Both the position numbers and the translations under genes were made by a program. DNA of 64,000 nucleotides from an uncultured Duncaniella sp. GTDB lineage: Bacteria > Bacteroidota > Bacteroidia > Bacteroidales > Muribaculaceae. Where the stretch lies: positions 92,706 to 156,705 of the forward strand of contig CAJUSW010000011.1 of NCBI GenBank assembly GCA_910589485.1, written 5' to 3'. Of this stretch, positions 25,644 to 34,553 are shown piece after piece. Under the pieces are notes generated by a model. That model searched no databases and was not told the origin of the DNA. It saw nothing but the letters and a program-made list of their open reading frames with translations. Numbering within the stretch: position 1 is the first letter of the stretch; the number at the start of each line of letters is the position of its first letter.

Positions 25644-26612
25644 TCAATACACCAGTCTCACGTTGTCGACCCACAGCGTATTGCCCGGAGTGCCGATGAA
25701 TGCTCCGCCGTGTGACGACGAGAACTGTATCATCAGGTGGGTCGGGGTCTCCCCCTTGTCGGCCCATCCCGTCTCGGTTATGGGCACGCTCACGCCCTTG
25801 CTGTTGCGGGCATAGTCAGTATTGGTCAGGGCCATTGTCGATGCGTCATAGCGGGGATCGCCCGTGATGTCGCCATACATGATTTCGTAGGTGGCATTCT
25901 CGACCCATCCCGATGTGCTTTTGGCATACTTGACCACCATGGTGCCTACGCGCTTGGCTGTGATGTTCCCCTGAGGATCCTCCTCGCGTTTCTGCAGGAA
26001 CAGCAACGCCACACCATAGTCCGGGCCGGGCACGGTGGACTTGTGGCTGAATCCGGTCTGCTTCACGCGGTTGGGGGTGCCGGGTGTCGAGAACTTATAG
26101 TCGAAACGCAATGCCCGCGGGCGCTGGGTGAACGGTATGCCCCAGTTCAGGGCTTTCACGCCGTCCTTAGTACCCGTGATAGGTTCCTTCATGTCGCCGA
26201 GAAATATGGATCCCGCTGCAAGCACGTTGATGTTGACGAGCCCGAGCACTTTGAGCGACTCGATATGGGTAGTCATCTTGGCGCAGCGGCCGTTGCGGTG
26301 GGTGTCGGGGGTCACGGTGTTGTTGGTCTTGACCACTCCGGCCACCTTGGCCATTACATTGGAGTTGCCCCATGGCGATCCGCCCTGGTTCTTGTAGGGG
26401 ATATTGCCCTCGATCACTGCATCGGGGCCTATTTCATAGGGTACCTTCTCGTTCCCGCCGATCACGGCCGACTCCTTGATGTGGCGTTCGGTCCAGTGCT
26501 CCATATCGCCGAAACGCAGGGGCACTACCTTCTCGCCCGAGACATTCACCGGTGCCACCGCTCCGAGGAGGATGACCAGTGAGTAGAGTATTTTACTATT
26601 TTTCAGATGCAT
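25644..26612 (-). CDS. PCMD-domain exported protein
   Basis: 322 residues, signal peptide MHLKNSKILYSLVILLGAVAPVNVSG. The remainder fits the PCMD (putative carbohydrate metabolism domain) pattern: FGDMEHWTERHI near the start, LAAGSIFLGDM, GIPFTQRPRALRFDYKFSTPG in the centre and LWVDNVRLVY at the C-terminus, a jelly-roll-like carbohydrate-binding type fold. No catalytic residues can be named. Upstream (26613-26870) is a divergent intergenic region with a -7-like box for this gene at 26688-26695 (CAAAATTA on the plus strand). Confidence 0.75.
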   Translation of the reverse strand: MHLKNSKILYSLVILLGAVAPVNVSGEKVVPLRFGDMEHWTERHIKESAVIGGNEKVPYEIGPDAVIEGNIPYKNQGGSPWGNSNVMAKVAGVVKTNNTVTPDTHRNGRCAKMTTHIESLKVLGLVNINVLAAGSIFLGDMKEPITGTKDGVKALNWGIPFTQRPRALRFDYKFSTPGTPNRVKQTGFSHKSTVPGPDYGVALLFLQKREEDPQGNITAKRVGTMVVKYAKSTSGWVENATYEIMYGDITGDPRYDASTMALTNTDYARNSKGVSVPITETGWADKGETPTHLMIQFSSSHGGAFIGTPGNTLWVDNVRLVY

Positions 26613-26870
26613 AACGGGACAACGTTAAGGTGTAGATGAAAACGTGACTATCTCCAGCAGGAATCTTCTATCAGACAAAAACTCCTGCAAAATTAACAAA
26701 TATTACGCGTTTAGAGTTCCAGTATTGGACACTAAATTCTTCAAAAGTTCCACAAAATGCCCGGTTGAGGAAGTTTTGCCCAATATATTGGTCAAATGGG
26801 ATAGTACATGATCATCCTTTGGCCGAAAAGTGGTAACTTTGCGCCCTGTAAACTTTCTATAAGGTTGACT

Positions 26871-28289
26871 ATGGAAAATACTGATTTTATAGTGGAATTT
26901 CAGTCGCCCGAGTTGTGTTTCGGACCTGTGAGGATAGCCGGAGCGCAGGGCCTGGGCCTGCCTGCGGGTATCACAGCGGTTGTGGGGCCTAACGGTTCGG
27001 GCAAAACCACGCTCGGATATGTGATCGAACGCGGGCGTTTCGGTTTCGGCAACCGGGTGAAGTTTGCCCGCGAGGGTATGAGCGTGAAGATGCTTGCGTT
27101 CACCGATATACACTCTTTCACCGGGGTCGACGTGCTCCGCTACGACCAACGTCTCGAATCGAGCGAGAACGAATATGTGCCCCTCGTAGGTGAGATATTC
27201 GGCAAGGCCATGGAAAGCGACCTGTGGCACGACATGTGCCGCCGGCTGTCGCTCGCGGGGGTGGAGAATAAGCGCATCAACTATCTCTCGAGCGGTGAAT
27301 TGCGCAAACTATTGATAATAAACGCCCTTCTTGCCGGTCCCGACATCCTTGTGCTCGACAATCCGTTCATAGGGCTTGACATACGCTCGCGGGCCGAGTT
27401 GCGCGACGCTCTCATATCGCTCCGCGACCGCGGACAGAATATAGTGTTGCTCCTGAGCGACCCCGACGAGATCCCTGCCGGCATTGATGCCGTAATTGCC
27501 ATTGACTCGCTCGCCCTTAAGGGGTTGTTCCGTCCGGCCGACATGGAACTTCTGATGGAAACCATAGCTCCGGTTAATGAGGATGTGGCTATCACTCTGC
27601 CCGATGCCCCCGATCCCGTACCTGACCATGAGGTGGCGTTCAGCATCCATGACGGCCATGCCGGATATGGCGGGCGCGATGTGTTCAGCGGACTCGACTG
27701 GACAGTGAGGCGCGGAGAGCGGTGGATGCTCACCGGACCTAACGGCTCGGGCAAATCCCTGCTCCTGAGCATGGTGTGTGGCGACAATCCCCAGGCCTAT
27801 GCCAACGATATCATTATTCTCGATCGCAAGCGCGGATCGGGCGAATCGATATGGGACATAAAGAACAATGTGGGATACGTGTGCCCCGAGATGCAGCTCT
27901 ATTTCCGTAGCAAGCTCCCTGTGAGGGGTATCGTGGTCGACGGAATGCGCCCCGTGCTTGAGCGTTACCGCAAGCACTCGCCCGAGGAGCTTGCCATAGC
28001 CGACGCATGGCTCGCATGCCTCGGCATAAGCCATCTGGCCGACAGGGATTTCTCCACTCTCTCCTCGAGCGAGCAGAAAGTGGTGCTCCTTGCGCGAGCC
28101 TTTGCCCGCCAGCCGGCCATGCTTGTGCTCGACGAGCCGTTCCAGGGGCTCGACAACCGGGTGAAGGAGCGCATGCGCCGGGTGATCGACGCCATAGTCA
28201 CCGCCCGCGGTACCTCGCTGATATTCGTCACCCATTACCCCGAGGAGCTTCCCTCGTGCGTCACCCTCCACAAATCACTGGCCGAGTGA
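26871..28289 (+). CDS. Twin ATP-binding-cassette ATPase, ModF-like
   Basis: 472 residues from ATG 26871. Two ABC domains and no membrane helices. Domain 1: Walker A GPNGSGKTT (39-47), signature LSSGE (139-143), Walker B VLDNP (Asn164 replaces the catalytic Glu) and Asp197 where the H-loop His should be. Domain 2: Walker A GPNGSGKS (289-296), signature LSSSE (397-401), Walker B VLDEP (Glu422), His455. Only the second site therefore has a full hydrolytic set. ModF/PhrA proteins share the double layout, but no molybdate genes adjoin. A -7-like TAACTTTG is at 26834-26841. Confidence 0.85.
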   Translation: MENTDFIVEFQSPELCFGPVRIAGAQGLGLPAGITAVVGPNGSGKTTLGYVIERGRFGFGNRVKFAREGMSVKMLAFTDIHSFTGVDVLRYDQRLESSENEYVPLVGEIFGKAMESDLWHDMCRRLSLAGVENKRINYLSSGELRKLLIINALLAGPDILVLDNPFIGLDIRSRAELRDALISLRDRGQNIVLLLSDPDEIPAGIDAVIAIDSLALKGLFRPADMELLMETIAPVNEDVAITLPDAPDPVPDHEVAFSIHDGHAGYGGRDVFSGLDWTVRRGERWMLTGPNGSGKSLLLSMVCGDNPQAYANDIIILDRKRGSGESIWDIKNNVGYVCPEMQLYFRSKLPVRGIVVDGMRPVLERYRKHSPEELAIADAWLACLGISHLADRDFSTLSSSEQKVVLLARAFARQPAMLVLDEPFQGLDNRVKERMRRVIDAIVTARGTSLIFVTHYPEELPSCVTLHKSLAE

Positions 28290-28386
28290 AAACCTTTTGG
28301 CGTGGGAATGTGTATTTTGACGAAATAATCCGTAACTTTGCACCACTCAAATTTTTGAAACAACTTCAATAAGCGTACATAATATT

Positions 28387-29901
28387 ATGGCAAAAAAAGC
28401 ATTGTTAATGATCCTCGACGGCTGGGGAATCGGCAATCACTCCAAGAGCGATGCCATCTACTCCACCGCCACCCCCTACTGGGATTATCTTATGAATACT
28501 TATCCTCACAGCGAGCTCCAGGCTTCGGGTGAGAATGTGGGATTGCCCGACGGACAGATGGGTAATTCCGAGGTAGGCCACCTCAATATCGGTGCCGGCC
28601 GCGTGGTCTATCAGGATCTCGTGAAGATCAACAAGGCTTGTGCCGACAAATCCATCCTCAATAACCCCGAGATCGTGAGCGCATTCTCCTATGCCCGCGA
28701 CAACGGCAAGGCCATCCACTTCATGGGCCTCACCAGCGACGGCGGCGTTCACTCTTCGCTCGACCACCTCTATGCCCTCTGCGACATCGCCAAGGAATAT
28801 GGTCTCGAGAAGGTGTACATCCACTGCTTCATGGACGGCCGTGACACCGACCCCCGTAGCGGCAAAGGATTCATCGAGGCTCTCCAGGCCCATTGCGCCA
28901 AGAGCGCCGGCTCCATCGCGTCGATCATTGGCCGTTACTATGCCATGGACCGCGACAAGCGTTGGGAGCGCGTGAAGGTTGCTTACGATCTTCTCGTAAA
29001 CGGTGAGGGCAAGCAGGCTACCGACATGGTTAAGGCCGTGGAGGAGAGCTATGCCGAAGGCGTGACCGACGAGTTCATCAAGCCCATCAACAATTCCACC
29101 GTCGACGGCTCCATCAAGGAGGGCGATGCCGTTATATTCTTCAACTACCGCAACGACCGTGCCAAGGAGCTTACCATCGCTCTCACCCAGCACGACATCC
29201 CCGAGGCCGACATGAAGGTCATCCCCGGTCTCCAGTACTATTGCATGACCCCCTACGATGCTTCATTCACCGGTGTTCACATCCTTTTCCCCAAGGAGAA
29301 TGTGGAGAACACTCTCGGCGAGTATCTCTCGAGCGAGGGCAAGAAGCAGCTTCACATCGCCGAGACCGAGAAGTATGCCCACGTGACATTCTTCTTCAAC
29401 GGTGGACGCGAGGCTCCCTACGAAGGCGAGGAGCGCATCCTCGTGGCTTCCCCCAAGGTTGCCACCTACGACCTCAAGCCCGAGATGAGCGCTTATGAGG
29501 TTAAGGACAAGCTCGTTGAGGCTATCAAGTCGCAGGAGTTTGATTTCATCGTGGTTAACTATGCCAACGGCGACATGGTAGGCCACACCGGTGTTTACGA
29601 GGCCATCTGCAAGGCTGTAAAGGCTGTTGACGAGTGCGTGAAGGATACCGTTGAGGCTGCCAAGGCTGCCGGCTACGAGACCATCATCATCGCCGACCAC
29701 GGCAATGCCGACAATGCCATCAACGCCGACGGCACTCCCAACACCGCCCACTCGCTCAACCCCGTGCCCTGCGTGTTCGTTACCGACCGCAAGGACGCTC
29801 ATGTCGAGAACGGCCGTCTTGCCGACGTCGCTCCCACAATGCTTTCCATCATGGGGCTTCCCCAGCCCTCCGAGATGACCGGCCACTCGCTCATAGGCTG
29901 A
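28387..29901 (+). CDS. gpmI: 2,3-bisphosphoglycerate-independent phosphoglycerate mutase
   Basis: 504 residues, full length. It interconverts 3- and 2-phosphoglycerate in glycolysis using two Mn ions and a phosphoserine. Metal and catalytic motifs: LMILDGWGIG (Asp11), GQMGNSEVGHLNIGAGRVVYQD with nucleophile Ser61, FMDGRDTDPRSG, YRNDRAKELT and the late IIIADHGNADNA / TAHSLNPVPCVFV. A -7-like TAACTTTG lies at 28333-28340. Codon use is strongly C-ending, as for the ribosomal and POT genes here, consistent with high expression. Followed by a strong terminator. Confidence 0.97.
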   Translation: MAKKALLMILDGWGIGNHSKSDAIYSTATPYWDYLMNTYPHSELQASGENVGLPDGQMGNSEVGHLNIGAGRVVYQDLVKINKACADKSILNNPEIVSAFSYARDNGKAIHFMGLTSDGGVHSSLDHLYALCDIAKEYGLEKVYIHCFMDGRDTDPRSGKGFIEALQAHCAKSAGSIASIIGRYYAMDRDKRWERVKVAYDLLVNGEGKQATDMVKAVEESYAEGVTDEFIKPINNSTVDGSIKEGDAVIFFNYRNDRAKELTIALTQHDIPEADMKVIPGLQYYCMTPYDASFTGVHILFPKENVENTLGEYLSSEGKKQLHIAETEKYAHVTFFFNGGREAPYEGEERILVASPKVATYDLKPEMSAYEVKDKLVEAIKSQEFDFIVVNYANGDMVGHTGVYEAICKAVKAVDECVKDTVEAAKAAGYETIIIADHGNADNAINADGTPNTAHSLNPVPCVFVTDRKDAHVENGRLADVAPTMLSIMGLPQPSEMTGHSLIG

Positions 29902-29925
29902 TCATAGCGCACGATACATAAATTC

Positions 29926-29962
29926 ACTCGGCCCGCAGATGAAAACCACCTGCGGGCCGAGT
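29926..29962. terminator. Terminator between gpmI and ribBA
   Basis: ACTCGGCCCGCAG (29926-29938) and CTGCGGGCCGAGT (29950-29962) form a 13-bp perfect stem followed by CTTTTATTAT. It lies between convergent genes and may serve both. Confidence 0.88.
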
Positions 29963-30003
29963 CTTTTATTATACAGGACCCTCGAAGTCCTTGTTATGTA
30001 CTA

Positions 30004-31212
30004 TCAGATATGCAGCTTGTGGCCCATGCGCTCCTGCTTGGTGAGCATGTAGCGGCGGTTGTACTTGTTGGCGGGGATCTCCATGGGTACATTCTCCACC
30101 ACTTCGAGTCCGAATCCCTCCAGACCCTTGCGCTTCACGGGATTGTTGGTGATGAGGCGCATTTTCTGTATGCCGAGCATGCGAAGTATCTGAGCGCCCA
30201 CGCCATAGTCGCGCTCATCGGCTTTGTGGCCGAGGTGCAGGTTGGCGTCCACGGTGTCGAGGCCCTCCTCCTGGAGCTTGTAGGCCTTGATCTTCTCCAT
30301 GAGGCCTATGCCACGGCCCTCCTGGTTGAGATAGAGGATACATCCGTTGCCCTCCTTCTCGATCATCTCCATGGCCTTGTGAAGCTGTTCGCCACAGTCG
30401 CAGCGCATGGAGCCGAATATGTCGCCGGTTGCACATGATGAGTGCACACGCACCAGCACAGGTGTCTCGGGGGTAAGCTCGCCCTTGATGAGCGCTATGT
30501 GCTCCAGGCCGTTGCTCTTCTGCTTGAAGGGGATGAGACGGAAATGTCCGTAGGCGGTGGGCATGTCCACCTCCACGCCCTTCTCCACGAGCGATTCGGT
30601 GCGCAGGCGGTAGGCTATGAGATCGCGGATAGATATTAGTTTCAGTCCCCACTCATCGGCATGTTTTCTCAGCTGAGGCAGGCGTGCCATCGTACCGTCG
30701 GGGTTGAGGATCTCGATGAGCGATGCGGCAGGACTGAGACCGGCGAGGCGGGCCAGGTCGATCGAGGCCTCGGTGTGGCCGGGACGGCGCAACACGCCGG
30801 CATCCTGGGCATACAGCGGGTGCACGTGGCCGGGACGGCCGAAGTCCGAGGGCTTGCGTGTCGGGTCGGCAAGGGCGCGTATGGTGGCGGCGCGGTCGTG
30901 GGCCGACACGCCGGTGGTGCATCCGGGCAGGAGGTCGACGGTGACGGTGAACGGTGTGCCCAGCATCGAGGTATTATCCTCCACCTGATGGTCAAGCTTC
31001 AGCTCGGCGCAACGCGAGAGGGTGAGAGGTGCGCACAGTTCGCCGCGCGCGTTGGTGATCATGAAATTGACATGCTCGGGAGTCACTTTCTCGGCCGCGA
31101 TGATGAGGTCGCCCTCATTTTCGCGGTCCTCATCGTCAACCACTATCACGAAACGACCTTCGCGGAAGTCGGCGATTGCTTCTTCGATTGTATCAAGCTT
31201 TATCTTTTCCAT
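30004..31212 (-). CDS. ribBA: Bifunctional 3,4-dihydroxy-2-butanone-4-phosphate synthase / GTP cyclohydrolase II
   Basis: 402 residues. N-terminal DHBP synthase (about 1-205): VVDDEDRENEGDLIIAAE metal/substrate loop, PGCTTGVSAHDRAATI and RRPGHTEASIDLARLAG. C-terminal GTP cyclohydrolase II (about 206-402): RVHSSCATGDIFGSMRCDCGEQL, with the three zinc-binding Cys, and YLNQEGRGIGLMEKIKAYKLQ. Together these give both starting compounds of riboflavin. The first 20 bp overlap the end of the lptF/G-type gene upstream, so the two are translationally linked. No riboswitch is seen directly upstream because the promoter must lie further up. Confidence 0.97.
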   Translation of the reverse strand: MEKIKLDTIEEAIADFREGRFVIVVDDEDRENEGDLIIAAEKVTPEHVNFMITNARGELCAPLTLSRCAELKLDHQVEDNTSMLGTPFTVTVDLLPGCTTGVSAHDRAATIRALADPTRKPSDFGRPGHVHPLYAQDAGVLRRPGHTEASIDLARLAGLSPAASLIEILNPDGTMARLPQLRKHADEWGLKLISIRDLIAYRLRTESLVEKGVEVDMPTAYGHFRLIPFKQKSNGLEHIALIKGELTPETPVLVRVHSSCATGDIFGSMRCDCGEQLHKAMEMIEKEGNGCILYLNQEGRGIGLMEKIKAYKLQEEGLDTVDANLHLGHKADERDYGVGAQILRMLGIQKMRLITNNPVKRKGLEGFGLEVVENVPMEIPANKYNRRYMLTKQERMGHKLHI

Positions 31213-33115
31213 TCTGTATGAGTTTTATTAGTTGTGAGGAGACATCGTTGACCGTAGTGAGATCATGGCGCAACTGTTTCTGCGTGTACCGGCCATAGAG
31301 CCATATGGGGATCCCGACGGGGAACAATGCTATCATCGTATTGCTAATCCACGGAGTGCGCGAGGGTTCCAGGAACCATAGCGACCTGAGCACAGGCATA
31401 TCCATGAGTTTGAGGATGACCATCTTGTCGCGCGAGTTGGAAAGGCGTTCCACCAGATATTCCTGATAGTCGCGCAGGGCGTGGAGCGAATCGCGGTCAT
31501 ATCCCTTGCGCCAATAGGCGAGATACGACTGGCGCGCCGGGTTCTCGGCCAGATATTTCTCGGTCATCGCCTTGAGTTCGCCGAGCTTGGCCACGGCCAG
31601 TTCGGGGCGCACCTCCTCCATCACTATATCCTTCATCTCAATCGAGCGGGTCTGGGTGATGCCGAGGAAGCGGCGGAAGAAGTTGAGATAGGCGTCCTTA
31701 TTGAATACGGCCGAGTCATTGACGGCCTTGTAAGTAAAGAATATACCCATCGGCAACAGCACCGCGGCACTGAGCCACATGCCCTGCCACACCGGCCACT
31801 TGCCGTCGCGGGCCAGCTTGTAGCCCATATTGTCGATGATGTAGTAGAATATGAACAGGAACACCGAGATAACGAGCGGTGTGCCCAGGCCTCCTTTGCG
31901 GATGATGGCTCCGAGCGGGGCGCCGATGAAGAAGAAGATGATGCACGCAAACGAGAGGGTGAATTTCTTCATCAGCTCGATCGAGTGGCGGCGTATCGAC
32001 CTCTTGTCGTCAGCCATGGTGAGGTTGCGGTACTCGTATTCCTGCCTGTTGCGCTGGGCGCGTGACAGAGCCGTCTGCAGATGGTTGAGATATACGCCCG
32101 AGGAGGATCCGCGGAACACTGAATCCACGTCGATGGGTCTTGACATCTGTACCTCGGGGGTAGGTATGTAGGTCTGGTTGCCTACACTGTCGGTCTCGAT
32201 GTTGAACGGTATCACGTTCATGTGGGGAGTTGAGCGCAGAGAGGTGGCATATTCATTGCCGACGGAGTCGACGCGGTGCTGCACCGAGTCGATGGTGGCC
32301 TGCAGCTCGGCCATGTTCTTGCCTACATACTGGTTGCGCATCCCCTGCTCGTCCATGCGGTTGAAGTTGGCGTCAAACGGCACCATGATCTCCTTTACGT
32401 CGAAGGTCTCGCGCCGGTAGGGGACATTCTTCATGCCTGAGGCCGCATCCTTAAGGTTCTCGAACGACTCTCCGGTCCACAGCTCCAGGAACAGGTGGGT
32501 CTTGTCGGGGGTGATGCTCATTTTGCCCGAGTCGGCCAGTATGATCGATGAGTTTTCAAATCCGCGTGACACGTCATATATCATCATGTCATACAGCACG
32601 CCTGTCTCGCGGTTCTTGGTGTCAACAAATAGGTTGTAGCCCGGTATCTGGTCGTAGAACACCCCTTCGGGGATCTCCAGTTCGGGCGATTTCTGCTTCA
32701 CGGAGTAGAGCAGAGTATACATCTTGGTCTGCGCCACGGGGAGGACGTTGTTCTGAAAGAAAAACGCGCCTATGGCTATGAATACCATCAGCACAATCAG
32801 CGGGGCCATGGTGCGGATCAGTGATATGCCCGAGGCTTTCATGGCTGTGAGCTCGAAATTCTCGCCCAGGTTGCCGAATATCATCAGCGAAGCGAGAAGT
32901 ATGGCCAGCGGGAGTGCCATAGGCACCATGGTGAGGGCCGCGTAGAAGAACAGCTCGGAGATGATGTCGACCCCGAGGCCCTTGCCGACGAGCTCGTCTA
33001 TGTAACGCCACAGAAATTGCATAAGCACGATGAAAAGGCATATACAGAATGTCATCATGAACAGAGGCAGAAAGCTCTGCAGGATGAATAGGTCCATGCG
33101 CTTGATCCGTAGCAC
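31193..33115 (-). CDS. LptF/LptG-family permease (YjgP/YjgQ)
   Basis: 640 residues. Six membrane helices: three at the start (from DLFILQSFLPLFMMTFCICLFIVLMQFLW; ALTMVPMALPLAILLASLMIFG) and three towards the end (SFACIIFFFIGAPLGAIIRKGG), with a long periplasmic domain between. These subunits form the LPS-extracting ABC transporter with LptB. The length exceeds proteobacterial LptF/G (about 360) owing to an extended periplasmic part and a 150-residue C-terminal extension, as is usual in Bacteroidota. The start is probably GTG at 33115, since LRIKR before the first helix is typical; ATG 33097 is the alternative. Confidence 0.88.
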   Translation of the reverse strand: MLRIKRMDLFILQSFLPLFMMTFCICLFIVLMQFLWRYIDELVGKGLGVDIISELFFYAALTMVPMALPLAILLASLMIFGNLGENFELTAMKASGISLIRTMAPLIVLMVFIAIGAFFFQNNVLPVAQTKMYTLLYSVKQKSPELEIPEGVFYDQIPGYNLFVDTKNRETGVLYDMMIYDVSRGFENSSIILADSGKMSITPDKTHLFLELWTGESFENLKDAASGMKNVPYRRETFDVKEIMVPFDANFNRMDEQGMRNQYVGKNMAELQATIDSVQHRVDSVGNEYATSLRSTPHMNVIPFNIETDSVGNQTYIPTPEVQMSRPIDVDSVFRGSSSGVYLNHLQTALSRAQRNRQEYEYRNLTMADDKRSIRRHSIELMKKFTLSFACIIFFFIGAPLGAIIRKGGLGTPLVISVFLFIFYYIIDNMGYKLARDGKWPVWQGMWLSAAVLLPMGIFFTYKAVNDSAVFNKDAYLNFFRRFLGITQTRSIEMKDIVMEEVRPELAVAKLGELKAMTEKYLAENPARQSYLAYWRKGYDRDSLHALRDYQEYLVERLSNSRDKMVILKLMDMPVLRSLWFLEPSRTPWISNTMIALFPVGIPIWLYGRYTQKQLRHDLTTVNDVSSQLIKLIQNGKDKA

Positions 33116-33174
33116 TGCTTTATACTGTGGGGATATGAGGGTTAATCGTTATGATGAATGTGTCATTGGCTACA

Positions 33175-33217
33175 AAAGGACAAAAGTTCCCGCGTTCATG
33201 GGTAACTTTTGTCCTTT
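33175..33217 (-). terminator. Terminator of the bamA-ompH operon
   Basis: AAAGGACAAAAGTT (33175-33188) and AACTTTTGTCCTTT (33204-33217) pair perfectly over 14 bp, with CCC/GGG extending the stem. Reading leftward the stem is followed by TTTTG. It lies after the second ompH gene and before the permease gene. Confidence 0.75.
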
Positions 33218-33305
33218 CTGTATCTCGGTTATTTACGACACATTATCGTGAATAGTCACTTAGAGTAATTGGCTGGTGAGAGGTGGTTCCTGCCCGGGTG
33301 AGGAT

Positions 33306-33800
33306 TTATTTCACTCCGAGACGGGCCTTCACGGTGTCGGTGATGTCGGTCACGTCGGTGCCGGTGTAGAGGGGCATCACGTTCTCGAACACGAAGGTGT
33401 ATCCGCCCTCGGCTCCGATAGCCTGGATTGCCTTGACTACCTTCTCCTGTACGGGGGCCATCAGCTGCTGCTGCTGACGCTGGAGGTCGTTGAGAGCCTC
33501 CTGACGGAACTGCTGGATCTTGTTGTCAAGCTCCTGCATTTCCTGCATGCGACGGTCCTTGATGGTCTGGGGAGTGGTCTCCTCGAGGCCCTGGAACTCG
33601 TCATATTTCTTCTGCATCTCCTCCTGGAGCTTGCTGAATTCGTCCTGATATTTCTTGTTGGCAGCCTCGATCTGCTCGTTTATGGTCTTGATCTCAGGCA
33701 TGGATTCCATGAGCTGCTGAGTGTTGATGACAGCAAATTTCTGAGCGAATACGCTCATGGGAAGCGCAATCATGATTGCGAGCAACAGTTTCTTGATCAT
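33306..33800 (-). CDS. OmpH/Skp-family periplasmic chaperone, second copy
   Basis: 164 residues, signal peptide MIKKLLLAIMIALPMSVFAQ. Then KFAVINTQQLMESMPEIKTINEQIEAANKKYQDEF, a long charged coiled-coil hairpin (about 45-115, QEEMQKKYDEFQGLEETTPQTIKDRRMQEMQEL) and a small beta end (GAEGGYTFVFENV). Skp-type trimers hold unfolded outer-membrane proteins for BamA. Separated from the first copy by 89 bp containing a -7-like box (33876-33883). Tandem Skp genes behind bamA are common in Bacteroidales. Confidence 0.92.
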   Translation of the reverse strand: MIKKLLLAIMIALPMSVFAQKFAVINTQQLMESMPEIKTINEQIEAANKKYQDEFSKLQEEMQKKYDEFQGLEETTPQTIKDRRMQEMQELDNKIQQFRQEALNDLQRQQQQLMAPVQEKVVKAIQAIGAEGGYTFVFENVMPLYTGTDVTDITDTVKARLGVK

Positions 33801-33889
33801 TGTTGTATTCTGGTGTTATTTGTTTATACTAATAGTCAAAATGCGTTCTTGCCTATGTTCTCCACACAAGCGGTGCAAAGATAGTGAAT

Positions 33890-34405
33890 TTACTTGGAAT
33901 AACCTAATTTTTGGAGTACCTCATTGGAGACATCGATGCGGGGCGATGCGAATATGATGTCCATTGAGGATGCACGGTCGAATATACACTGGTAGCCACG
34001 CTCCTCCGACACTGCCTTGATGGCGTTGTACACATCCTCCTGGATGGGCTTCATGAGGGTCTGGCGCTTCTTGTAGAGTTCGCCTTCGGGACCGAAGTAT
34101 TTCTGGCGCAGTTCGGCGGCCGATTTCTCCTTGGCCACTATCTCCGATTCCTTTTTCTTCTTCTGCTCATCGGTCAGGAACACCATCTCGTTCTGGTAGT
34201 TCTTGTACATTGTCTCGGCCTCCTTGGCCACAGCCTCTACCTCCTTCTGCCAACGCTGTGACAGCTGGTTGAGCTGCTCGTTGGCCATCTCGTAATTGGG
34301 GATGCTCGAGAGGATGTAATCCATATCCACCAGCGCGAATTTCTGTGCGCTTGCTCCCAGCACCGAGCCGAGGGCTATAATTAGAGTGAAAAGTAATTTC
34401 TTCAT
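33890..34405 (-). CDS. OmpH/Skp-family periplasmic chaperone, first copy
   Basis: 171 residues from ATG 34405 (MKKLLFTLIIALGSVLGASAQ); the frame continues upstream to 34525 but lacks a signal peptide there. KFALVDMDYILSSIPNYEMANEQLNQLSQ opens the Skp domain, followed by the coiled-coil tentacles (EVEAVAKEAETMYKNYQNEMVFLTDEQKKKKESEIVAKEK) and GYQCIFDRASSMDIIFASPRIDVSNEVLQKLGY. Longer tentacle than the second copy. Expected to work with the BamA encoded just upstream. Confidence 0.92.
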   Translation of the reverse strand: MKKLLFTLIIALGSVLGASAQKFALVDMDYILSSIPNYEMANEQLNQLSQRWQKEVEAVAKEAETMYKNYQNEMVFLTDEQKKKKESEIVAKEKSAAELRQKYFGPEGELYKKRQTLMKPIQEDVYNAIKAVSEERGYQCIFDRASSMDIIFASPRIDVSNEVLQKLGYSK

Positions 34406-34524
34406 CTGTGAGGATTTTTTCAGGTGATGTAAAATTTTTGTCCGTATATTAATATAGACACTTTCGGGCTGTAAAAGTTTAATCGGGGCAATATTAACCT
34501 GATAACCCCATAACCTTATAACCA

Positions 34525-34550
34525 TTCAAGCGGGTTTTACCCCGCTTGAA
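34525..34550. other. Hairpin in the bamA-ompH gap
   Basis: TTCAAGCGGG (34525-34534) and CCCGCTTGAA (34541-34550) form a 10-bp perfect stem 4 bp after the bamA stop. There is no U run on the minus strand, so it is more likely an mRNA-processing or partial-termination hairpin that sets the bamA:ompH ratio than a full terminator. A short TAACC/TATAACC-type repeat sits next to it (34496-34518). Confidence 0.5.
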
Positions 34551-34553
34551 ATA

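Noticed and set aside
26613..26870. Additional small gene between the PCMD and ABC genes
   Set aside because: Only short frames without a coding pattern; the gap holds -7-like boxes for both divergent genes.
30004..31212. FMN riboswitch controlling ribBA
   Set aside because: The ribBA start overlaps the upstream permease gene, so there is no leader, and no RFN-like conserved blocks were seen.
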